Shown here in pieces: positions 55,553 through 64,000 of a DNA stretch of 64,000 nt. The translations under genes and the position numbers were made by a program. Every line of letters starts with the position of its first letter. Position 1 is the first letter of the stretch. The notes under the pieces are model-generated. The model did not search any database. It was given only the letters and a program-made list of their open reading frames with translations, and was not told the origin of the DNA. The stretch covers positions 229,501-293,500 of the forward strand of contig MBPM02000029.1 of the NCBI GenBank assembly GCA_001695595.3, given 5' to 3'. The DNA is from Plasmopara viticola. Lineage: Eukaryota > Oomycota > Peronosporomycetes > Peronosporales > Peronosporaceae.

Positions 55553-56366
55553 TGATACTGCAAATGCGATCCGATCGTAATCGTTGTCGCTGTACCAAAA
55601 CTTACATTACTTGCTCCGCGTCCACGATTTTGTACGCCGCGTCGAGCTCCTCGATTGTCATCCTTTTGCTTGGTCCAGCATCGTTCCATCGTATGCCCCA
55701 ATTTACCACAATATGTGCATTGGTGGGACTCTCTTTCGGCACTGCACGCCTTGGCTGCGTCTTCAGTTTTCACCGCTGGAGTCCTCTCACCTTGTCGCTT
55801 GATGTGCTCATTTGTCAGCACCTTCACAACGTCTTGCGTCCGCAATTCTGCACTGCTCATCTCCAAGTTAAGCACGACGTTCTCGTAGCTTTTTGGTAGA
55901 CTCCGAAGCAGACAAATCGCGACGTCCTCATCCTCCATCTTGGCACCGATACTGCTTAGCTTGGCGCTGATGTTGAGAACCTCATTGCAGTGATGCAGGA
56001 CGTTGTCGCCTTTCGCCATTTCCATGCTGAAAAGTTGGCGCTTCATGTAAATGCGACCAGCCTTTTGCGACCCGCCATAAAGTGTTTTGATACGGATCCA
56101 GGCAGCATAGGCTTCTTCGCAATTGTCGACTACATGATGATAGTCCGCATCCATGTGTAGTAGCATCAAGCTGAACGCAATGTTGCTGGCTCTGACGTAC
56201 TCATCGCTGGCGCGAGCATCAGTGAATGTCGGCGTGACCTCCCGATTCACCACGTGCCACACCGACTTGGTGAGAAACACGCCGCACATGTACCGGCACC
56301 ACGAAGCGTAGTTATCCCCGTTGAATTTGAAACATCTTGCGTGGAGGACATGGTTGTTGGGCTCAT
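55417..56366 (-). pseudogene. gag: Copia Gag (copia-2)
   Basis: The main frame is 55,417-56,289 (290 codons). Homology begins earlier ([15 protein letters not shown]), and the likely start is ATG 56,366, five bases inside the 5' LTR, with a lost base near 56,330 breaking the link. Blocks include [37 protein letters not shown] (UBN2 core) and the zinc knuckle [14 protein letters not shown]. Gag coats element RNA. Confidence 0.85.
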
Positions 56367-56370
56367 AATC

Positions 56371-56634
56371 TGTTAACTATTTGAGGCCGGAAGGTAAGGG
56401 AGGCTGAAGAAGCGAAGTGAAGGGTCGTTTGCGTTGACGCGAAGACACTTGACTGAGAGGAAGTAAATTTGGAAGTGATTGATTTATTGGGGTTGAAAGT
56501 CCTACAACTCGTAACCACTCATTCTACGTAACGTAATTACCTTAAACCGTAAAAAGTAAAAACTATGTTGAACCGCGGTTCGGATTGGACCGGGTTGGGT
56601 TGTGTACATTACCTGAAACCCAAAACCCTCAATA
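56371..56634 (-). repeat. copia-2 5' LTR (right)
   Basis: 264 bp, same ends as its partner. On minus it is followed by GATTATGAGCCCAAC, which holds both the likely primer-binding region and the ATG of gag (56,366-56,364). No clear TATA box was assigned. Confidence 0.88.
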
Positions 56635-59600
56635 ACTTTATCAGCTTCCATATTACAACACAGCGCTTCATCGCGTCAAAGTATATACGTTAAAATAATC
56701 GTTTCTTGCGAGTTTATTTGGCCGGCAAATCAACATCGCATCACAATATCTAGTTGCGTCAAAGACTATACTTTCCGAGGAACTACCCCATTTGTTTGTA
56801 CTAATCAGCTTCTATATTGTAACACAACGCTTCATCGCATCGAAATAAACACGCTCGACTAATAATTCTGATTGTACTTACTCACCCAGCAATTAAACAT
56901 CGCATTATATATCTTGATTGCATATAAGCTTGAACAATCGAAAAATTAATCCATTTGAACATATCTAGTTGGCATTCCAACTATCATACAACACTTTATC
57001 GCTTCAAAGTTAACACGTTTGCATAATAATTTCAATTGTATATACTTGTCAACAACTTCACATCGCATCAAAAGATTTTATCGCGTCAAAGATTATACGC
57101 TCAGGGAACTACCCAAATTGTAATCATTTAATCATTTTTAATATCGTGATACAATGCTTTATCGCGTCGAAATGAATACGCTCGGAAATTATTACTAATA
57201 TTATTATACTTACAGATACTTACTCTGCAAAGTTAATCTTCTTCAGCACAAAATAATCAGTGCAACGCAAAATTGCATCAAATTAAACTAGATTCTTATG
57301 CATAGCATATGAATACAACCTCATTTACTGCTTGCACGTTTAATTTTCCCAATTTATTTCAGAAAATTCTAAACTCACTTTACTTGGTTGCTTCGTACAC
57401 AAACCTTGGATTAAGCGAAACTACATTTACAAAGATTCATGTAGGAAACCATAAATTGCCTACATAATACTACTATATAAGAATGCACTAGAAATTAATT
57501 TAAAGTGTGCAGCGGCAAGTCGGCTTTTACTTTATAAATGAAACATCTAAGCCATGCTAAACTTTTTATAGTATATAGAGACCCCTATCGAATTCCCATA
57601 GTAAAATTTTCTTAGTATATAAATAGAGATCCCAAAGGAGTAACTTTTTTTTCACCGACATACCCCTCAGCATATATAGGGAACCCGCTACAGGAACGCT
57701 ACTCTGGTATTCTAAATCGTGTTATATATATATATAGCTATATATAGCTTTTTCCTAGTTAACCACTATATAGACATCACTATACGAAAAGTTAAGCTTA
57801 ACGTTTAATGTGTCTAAATTAGATTCCACGTATTTTATATTAATCACCGTCTTAGGTACGAAATCTATCCACTTAACTACGAATTCTCGCTTCATTACGT
57901 AAAATTCATATGAAGTACGTAAATTCATTTGAGTACGTTTTTCATGTGCTTTTTCTGCAATATTGTCCATTTTTGAGGACATTTTGACGTCACTCAAGAA
58001 CACATCGATAGGCTCACCCGCATAAAATCGCGTGTTTTTTGTGCCGCTTGACCGGTCTTTGGCCAAGAACGAAAAAGGACGTCTAGAGGCCACAAATTAA
58101 TTTTTTTGTGTACAAGATATTTTTGAAAAAGCTGTTTGTTTTAACAATTTCTTTATCTTTGGTCTCCTTAACAGAACGACATGACTCTCGTCTATACCGA
58201 GATATATGGCAAAAACCTCTCGATTTGTGTTTATCTTATAAAGTTTAATCTTCTATAACTATTGAAGCACTTCAAAGTCGCGAGCAAATCTTTGACCAGT
58301 TTGATTGTCTTGTAAACATTAACATTTTCGACGAACGATATCGTTCGAAATGTTATGTATTGAATAAGTTATTCAGATTTAAATAGTTTTTCAAGTTTAA
58401 TTACATAAAACGTACTAACGATTCTGTTCTCGATTCAAGATTCGTAATCTTTAACAGATTCTACACCTCCCCAATTTTTTAACCGTAAATTTCAAGCGGA
58501 AGTAACTTTCACTGATTCCGAGTACTATATTTAGATCGGAAGTGCAACCAATGCACACCCACGAGATCAACGCAGATTCTGGGGAACAAAAATATAGCCA
58601 GGTCAAGTCACAATGTAGGCACCCTATACTCTGGGAGGTTCGCTTTCTAAAGCCAAACATTTCACGCTGGAGCGATTACGCTATCGAGCTGGGCTCTCAG
58701 ACGTTTCGGTTTTACGCTATGACGCAAAAGCGGTCCGGGTGCAATCTTTTAGGTACACTTTTTGGTAGACAAAGCCGTTTTTTTACCATAAAAATAGAGA
58801 TACAGAGAAAAAGTATTAAAGTTCGACTTGCTGTCAATAGCTCACGTGAATGAGCATCAGAAACACGTCTAGAACACAAAAGGGAGAAGGGTTAGGTGTC
58901 CTGCATCTTGGATTAAGAGGGCTGCGAAGGCTAAAAATGACATATTTTACATCAAATTTGGGCCACTTTTGCCGCACTTAAAATGTTATAAATCAGCAAC
59001 TACTACGAATTACGGGTCCTACTTTTGGTTGTGGACATGCCCAAGCATGCCACAAACAATCTTGAGGCGTCTGCAGGCCAGATGTCGTTTGCGCTACGTT
59101 GAATTAAATTTTTGTGTCTAAAAAAGGAAAAGCTCAAAAATGTGTGAAATAACCGTTATGCGGATCTGCAGCCAAGGGACTTTCTTGTGCGCATTTAACT
59201 TTTGGTTCACGTGAAAGAGCATAATAAATACATCTATGATATTAAGATTTGTAGATGAGACTACTCGTCTTCCAAGATTTATAGAGCCACTTATGTAAAT
59301 TCTTAAACATTTTTAAAGAGAATTTGAGGCCATTTTTGCCGCACTAAAAAAACATAACTTCACAACTACTGCGAGTTACAGGCCCTAATTTTGCATGCGA
59401 TCGTGTTAAAATACACACTAGCCGATCCCGTTTTGTCGGCAGGTTGGATGCTTTTGCGGTGCATGAAATTAATTTTTTCGGACGAAAATGACGATAATTG
59501 AAAATCTTGCACATATATCCCTATGACTTCTAAATCACCGAAGGTAAACGTTCTCTGATTGAACCATCGAAGGCAGCATAAATATCTGCATCGAATGCAT

Positions 59601-59785
59601 GTGTGACATAGAAAGTACATATTAGCAAAAAAAGTACAGGTTGCACAAGCTTTGATATTCGGATTTAGCATAGAAAAATACACATGATAGGTTGTGATAG
59701 ATAAAACAGTTTCTGCGTTCTGGTTTTGAGCAAGCTAGAGCACTAAACGTGTTCTGACATAAAAGTAGACTTGGTCAAAGTATAG
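56635..59785 (-). other. rDNA spacer, unit 3, distal part
   Basis: It resumes at ACTTTATCAGC in the first 165-bp subrepeat and continues through the remaining subrepeats (to about 57,230), the TAGAGACCCC duplication (57,568-57,650), AT-rich runs and the paired ~72-bp repeats, up to the 5S remnant. It is collinear with 18,668-21,881 with small indels. About 100 bases present near 20,060-20,140 in unit 1 are absent here near 58,020. Confidence 0.75.
57755..58093 (-). CDS. Hypothetical 112-codon ORF in spacer (doubtful)
   Basis: MASRRPFSFLAKDRSSGTKN start, Lys-rich middle (KMSSKMDNIAEKAHEKRTQ), then FVVKWIDFVPKTV. No signal peptide, membrane segment or known domain. The orthologous stretch in unit 1 (about 19,830-20,060) has several stops, and in unit 2 it is cut off. 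Either it is a chance frame in spacer DNA or a captured gene piece, and the first is more likely. Confidence 0.2.
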   Translation of the reverse strand: MASRRPFSFLAKDRSSGTKNTRFYAGEPIDVFLSDVKMSSKMDNIAEKAHEKRTQMNLRTSYEFYVMKREFVVKWIDFVPKTVINIKYVESNLDTLNVKLNFSYSDVYIVVN

Positions 59786-59858
59786 ACAGCACACGGACTT
59801 CCCCAGTGGTCACCCACCCGAGTACTACCCGAGTTTGAGGCTGCTTAACTTTACAGAT
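59786..59858 (-). rRNA. 5S rRNA 3' part, unit 3 (truncated)
   Basis: Same extent as 21,882-21,953, from ATCTG(T)AAAGTTAAGCAGCC on minus to GTGCTGT, with internal promoter boxes A and C. The 5' ~44 nt are again replaced by the LINE-2 3' end. Two or three substitutions separate the copies. Confidence 0.85.
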
Positions 59859-60678
59859 AGATAAATTTCATTACACTTTTATCCAGCAAATTGCCTAGCT
59901 ACCGTTTTCTATCAAATTAATTGCTAAGGTTTACAGGCTAAAAAAATCTAAGTTAAGCAATAACGCGAAGTCGAAACTTGTGATGAATGGCCATAAGCGT
60001 GGTTGTGTTGTGCTCTATTTCCGTGTTTGTCAAGACAAGTCCACGGCAGTAATAGCGCTTGGTCATGTTGGCTGGTCCCCCCAGCCGTTGGGTGGGCGGT
60101 TGGTGGCTGAGTCGGGGAGAGCCCGACAGTGTCCATCAAGTCCAATAGTCGCCGCCGCTGAATTCCAGAGTGACTGAGCGTTTTAAGCAGAAGATCTTGG
60201 TAGTGGCGCTCATGAAGTGCCACTACCGCCTTGATTCGGGCCTGGACGTCCATCAGGTTGGCCGGGAGCTCGTGGAAACAAATATAGTTCCGATGCATTC
60301 ATAGGCAGCGTAGGATGACAGTTCGCACTATGTGAAAAATCACGAAGAGACTGTAGCCGTATTTGGACTTGGCCGACGGTGTAGGCTCGACGTTGCACCA
60401 CAGTATCGTTTCCCATTCGAGTTTGGTTGAAAATTGCATTTGGAAGGTGGCAAGCCAGTCTTTCCAAGTTTCGACCGCAAACTCGCAGTACCAAAAGAGA
60501 TGCGGGGCGGTTTCAAGTCTGTAGAGCAGGGCCGAGTAGACGGGTAATACATGTTTCCCCATCTTAATGTCGCGGCTCCATATTGATTGGGCCGGCCCTC
60601 TATCCACACCAAGGCGGGGAAGTGCCAAGTCCGGAACGTGGTAGCTGGATTCGCGCCCGTATTTGAGCAATGTAAAGC
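59859..60678 (-). mobile_element. LINE-2 copy 2a (C-terminal fragment)
   Basis: It covers the 3' region and C-terminal ORF on minus, collinear with 21,954-22,757. It has HVLPVYSALLYRLE, LFWYCEFAVETWKDW and the LRCL stop, where copy 1 has LRCLWMHRN (TGG to TGA near 60,300). It ends at 60,678 after the LLKYGRE block. Beyond that the minus strand is unrelated to LINE-2 copy 1. Confidence 0.8.
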
Positions 60679-60789
60679 TAGTCCCAAGTAGTCCCGCAAC
60701 AGGTTTCCCCCGAGCTGCTCCTGCCCATGTGGATCCCAGCCCGGAAACCAACGTCAACCTTCTCGGACACAAGATCATGACTTCGCTAA
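60679..60789. other. Junction between opposed LINE-2 copies
   Basis: About 110 bp between copy 2a (minus) and copy 2b (plus), not matched elsewhere. Its right end forms one arm of the 13-bp hairpin at 60,775-60,819. Confidence 0.5.
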
Positions 60790-60819
60790 TTTGACTTTAC
60801 AAATCCAGCGAAGTCATGA
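60775..60819. repeat. 13-bp inverted repeat at LINE-2 junction
   Basis: TCATGACTTCGCT (60,775-60,787) and AGCGAAGTCATGA (60,807-60,819) with a 19-nt loop. The right arm is in LINE-2 ORF1 coding sequence and the left arm is outside it, suggesting a short fold-back at the breakpoint. Confidence 0.75.
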
Positions 60820-61523
60820 ACTCGTCACCTGGACCTCGAACCTCGGCAATCTTCGCGACTTCAAGACAGTCCGCAACGCTGGACATAGCTTTCAGTGTAC
60901 CGATCGGGACCTTTGTACGAAATTGGGGGGGGGCGACTCTGTGACCAATTGTGTCCGCAAGCTCAAAGTTCAACCGTACTTGAAGTATTCCCATTGGTAT
61001 AACATGGATCTGCAACGCCTGCCCGACAACGCAACGGACGGAGTCATCTACGATTGGTTTGCCAACCAAGGTACGCCGCCAGTGTTTGCTACACCTGCTC
61101 ATACCGTGGGAGGATTTTACTCCCACAGCCGACAGATATTCTTTAACCAAAAGTTACCTCAGCGTCGGTGATGCTGAGAAATCGCATCCCACTCCGCCAA
61201 ATCTAGTTTACTGGGCAAGGCTACACAGTGATGCATCACCGCGACCGCGCCTTCAACAGCGTCATCCCACCCTTCATCAAGATACTTCGGGCAAAGAGAC
61301 ACCAGGCTCGCCAGCCTACGCCTGCACCTCCAAAGAAGGAACCGGCAGCATACCGCCCGCATTATATGACAAGAGCGACGCCAGCGATAGTGATGCGATG
61401 GTCGATGTCTCCTTGTCAAAAAGAGAGCCACATAGTGGGGATCAATCTGACGAAGAGTCTTTCCAGCGCAGCTCAATGGACGGACTCGAATATGCGATCG
61501 TGGCCAACCCCAAGTCGATTTGA
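60791..61523 (+). pseudogene. LINE-2 ORF1 remnant
   Basis: 60,791-61,171 is open for 126 codons but lacks an ATG start, so the true 5' end is missing. QCTDRDLCTKLGG, LKVQPYLKYSHWYNMDLQRL and GVIYDWFANQG align with LINE-1 ORF1 (NRDLAIKIGG, YYYVDLTQIP, AIFDYFANLG). Both LINEs therefore share an RRM-like ORF1. A second frame, 61,059-61,523, is Ser/Pro-rich and acidic (SDASDSDAMVD). It probably follows by frameshift and represents the C-terminal half. Confidence 0.65.
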
Positions 61524-61764
61524 TATCACGACGGCACTGCCCTCTTCCCTGTTGGCACAACTCAGGCCACAAGCCGTACACCCGACCGCATGAAGCGGGC
61601 AAAATGCATGGTCTTCGGCACAATTGCAGATCCAGTGGTAGATCTGCGCCGCCCCCCTGCTACACAGAATACCAGATGGTTGCGTCGGTTAACTCGTATG
61701 AATGGTTGAGCGATGGTCTTGATGGACCTATTCCTCCTGACCAGAACCTCATTCAAGGATGGAC

Positions 61765-62430
61765 CTTGAGATGGTTTTCTCATAACGCGAATGGTTTATA
61801 TAACATTAGACAATGGACCTTGAACTTCTTTTCAAACAATTTCCACATTGTGGGTTTGCAAGAGACAAAGTTTTTTTTTTCGGGTATGAAAGCTTTTGAC
61901 GAGTGGAACCTCACTGGAGTACGGCCTCACAGCTGGACTCAACCTTTTGGTCGCAAGATAACATGACCAACTTCACGAGGCACGATGGAGTGGGGCTGCT
62001 ACTCAGACCTTCGTGTCCCATACGCAACCTTCATGACGTGACAAACCGGCATGTCTCCTTCATGGCAATACTACCCCGATACTTGCTAAGGCCAGGCACT
62101 TTGGACTCCGTCGTGACTTACGTTCACGTGGTCTACGCTCCGGTTCAGCCTAGCCAGCGATCAGACTTCTTTGCAGCCCTGCCCGCACCTTCGAAGAGGA
62201 CTCTCAACACATGGTACTCGGTGACCTGAATACAGCCCTTTCAAGTCAACTCGACGAGACAAGCTGATCGCAACCGAGTCCAAGGTTGCTGGACTGGATA
62301 ACCACCTTGCACCTGGTCGATGCCTGGCGACCCTAGCATCCGGAAGTTCAAGAATATACTAGCCCTAACAGCAGCTCTCAAATCGACTACGTCTTAGTCA
62401 GCTTCAGATTCTTTCACTCGGATACCCAAG
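61765..62430 (+). pseudogene. LINE-2 AP endonuclease remnant
   Basis: Motifs in order: LRWFSHNANGLYNIRQ (61,763-61,810), NFHIVGLQETKF (catalytic Glu), HDGVGLLLRP, VHVVYAPVQPSQRSDFFAAL (62,123-62,182), MVLGDLNTALSS (GDxN loop, 62,212) and SSQIDYVLVS (62,370). The terminal SDHxPV block is not clear. Frames change near 61,965 and 62,205. In the family this domain sets target-site choice, so it bears on the 5S hypothesis. Confidence 0.75.
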
Positions 62431-63289
62431 ACGTACATCATGACTTTCGGGGCTTGCAGAAACAGGAGACCATGCAGAAACTTCATTTTGACTTGGTCCT
62501 TCCTGTAACAAGTCTCCTTCCAGGGCCCCTTGGAAATGTCCAACCTGAGTCATCCAGCTCCCGCAAGCACAAGAATACTTGCACAACTCGCTTTGTGAGC
62601 TTGCAGATTCTTTCCGGAGCCCCAGCAGAGATTTGTACAACCCTGGTTGTCTTCTCGATGAGCACGAGCGAAAGGATTCAATCTTTCTTAGGGAGTTCTT
62701 TCAAACGAGCACCAAGGGACGCTGGAAGATCTCCATCTTTGAGTGAATGCGTTACAACATGCCCAGGCCACCGACCCAGTTGAGGTCTACTCTGGACAGC
62801 TTGCGGCCGCCAAAGCCAAGCACAAGGAAAAAACTAAATTAATAGGCACACTATGCATCCAAGCAAAAATTTGCTTCGGACCTCAAGCACACTGAGCATT
62901 GCTCCAGGTACTTCGTTCGGCCACCCCAAGTCCTCCAAGTCAGCCGAAGAACTCGAGCTAACTTGCAAGGCCTTCTCTTCGTACTGGTCAGGTGTCTACT
63001 GCTCCGTGTCCAAGTAGTTCGGGCAAATTAAGCCCGATTGGAACAGCATCAAGCTTCTCCAAATCCTACAGCATATCAAAGCCAGACTGACGCCAAAAGA
63101 CCAGGCTTATTTGGACAGCCACTTTACGGTAAACGAGTTTTACTGGGCGCTATCACACACTTCGACTGGGAAAATTCATGGGCCTGACGGTCTTCCACTT
63201 TAGTATTACGAGACCAACCCTTCCTTTAGAGCCGCGTACTACGCGGCCCAGCCCCACCTAGGTCGTATGACTAAATTCTAGCGGCGTGT

Positions 63290-63960
63290 TTAGGTCGCGA
63301 TGTTATACAAGAAGGGCGACCGCAAGGTTCCTAGCAACTATTAACCGATCACGCTCCCAAATGTGGAGGCTAAATTGAGACCCAAGATTCTTACCCATCG
63401 TCTTGGCTCGATACTCAACAGCCTCCTGCACTCAGACCGATACGGGTTTGTTCCAAGACGGCTTATCCGTCACGCGCACCTAAGGTTTTAGGCCTTAGCT
63501 CAGCTGTTCGGCAAGGATGGGTCACCAGCCGGTGCGATTTCACTCGACTTTGCCAAGGCCTTCGATAGTGTCGTTTGGGAAGCACTTGACATGGTCTTGA
63601 GGCACTTTGGGTTTGGCGACACGTTCAGACGCTGGATCCGGGTCCTTTTTCCAGGAACCCTGGTATCACTCATGTTCAACGGTCGACGTTTAAGTCCGTT
63701 CGAACTTGACGCGGGGGTTCGACAAGGAGATCAGCATTTTTTGTGCTTTTTATTGAAACTTTATTGAACCTGCTAAGGGTGAAACTAAAGAAATACGGTT
63801 TATGAAGTGCAAATACAACGCACCCGGTGAGCAGTTTTGCCAATGATTGCACTGGACTCCTTTCCGACCTCAAGTACACCAATGTTTTGCTCAGTCAAGT
63901 GGAAGACTTCTGTGCGGCTTCACAAATGCGGCACAACAAAGACAAGACAGTGATACTCCC
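63290..63960 (+). pseudogene. LINE-2 reverse transcriptase remnant, copy 2b
   Basis: LYKKGDRKVPSNY, stop, PITLPNVEAKLRPKILTHRL, then motif A SLDFAKAFDSVVW (63,538-63,580), motif B AGVRQGD, a frameshift and motif C SFANDCTG (near 63,835). As in copy 1, the first Asp of motif C is Asn. QVEDFCAASQMRHNKDKT follows, and the frame leaves the window near motif E. Confidence 0.75.
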
Positions 63961-64000
63961 CTTTCACCCTTGGTCTGATGAGAACGAGCCCTTACGCCAG

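Larger units (their letters stand above)
52072..56634 (-). mobile_element. copia-2: full-length Copia retrotransposon
   Basis: 4,563 bp with two 264-bp LTRs in direct orientation and a perfect 5-bp target duplication ACTTT (52,067-52,071; 56,635-56,639). On minus, the order is LTR, gag, protease, integrase, RT, RNase H, polypurine tract (GAGGGGGCG at about 52,336-52,344), LTR. Coding frames carry a handful of lesions. The empty site is preserved near 18,665 and 40,035. Same family as copia-1. Confidence 0.93.
60790..64000 (+). mobile_element. LINE-2 copy 2b (ORF1, endonuclease, RT; runs off window)
   Basis: A plus-strand copy in head-to-head arrangement with 2a. Order: ORF1 (60,791-61,523), endonuclease (about 61,765-62,430), a linker with no long frame (62,430-63,280), RT fingers and palm (63,290-63,960), then the window ends. 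Stops and frameshifts are frequent. It supplies the endonuclease missing from copy 1. Confidence 0.85.

Noticed and set aside
1..64000. tRNA genes
   Set aside because: I looked for A- and B-box pairs with cloverleaf context and saw none I could support by eye. A covariance-model scan would decide.

Overview
This 64 kb window is nuclear eukaryotic DNA made almost entirely of nested, decayed and repeatedly duplicated mobile elements. It also holds three truncated pieces of a ribosomal DNA (rDNA) repeat. I find no credible host protein gene and no tRNA gene. The 18S pieces, 5S remnants lying in the rDNA spacer in the same orientation as 18S, and the crowd of Copia and LINE elements suggest an oomycete (Phytophthora/downy-mildew type). 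That taxonomic call is an inference. All comparisons below were made by eye.

One block recurs along the window: repeat B, repeat C (with an old solo LTR), terminus T1, LINE-1 on +, a chromodomain-like gene on - (convergent with LINE-1), terminus T2, the first ~562 nt of 18S on -, 2-4 kb of spacer, the 3' part of a 5S gene on -, and LINE-2 on -. Unit 1 covers about 1-24,925 and is interrupted by an inverted block at 5,321-12,573. Unit 2 covers about 24,930-41,231. Unit 3 covers about 41,790-60,678. From 60,790 to the right edge a second LINE-2 copy runs on +.

The T1-T2 interval is about 6.5 kb in both unit 2 (after subtracting an inserted Copia element) and unit 3. It carries a LINE (RRM-like ORF1, AP endonuclease, reverse transcriptase, C-terminal zinc-finger-like region) facing a 441-codon chromodomain-like ORF. 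That ORF is intact only at 49,183-50,508. T1 and T2 resemble each other as imperfect terminal inverted repeats.

Three Copia elements are present. Copia-1 (5,376-7,155) is 5'-truncated but keeps a long RT-RNase H frame and a 3' LTR. Copia-3 (31,654-35,678) keeps its 5' LTR, gag and pol but has no 3' LTR. Copia-2 (52,072-56,634) is full length, has two 264-bp LTRs and a 5-bp target duplication, and sits in a spacer subrepeat whose empty site is visible in the other two units.

The most interesting signals are: the three 18S fragments all stop at the same base beside T2; LINE-2 ends inside a 5S gene, as an insertion in 5S would look; the convergent LINE/chromodomain-like element; and repeated rearrangement at one G-tract in LINE-1. 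If the element ends are real, each rDNA island is flanked by mobile DNA at a conserved site on both sides.
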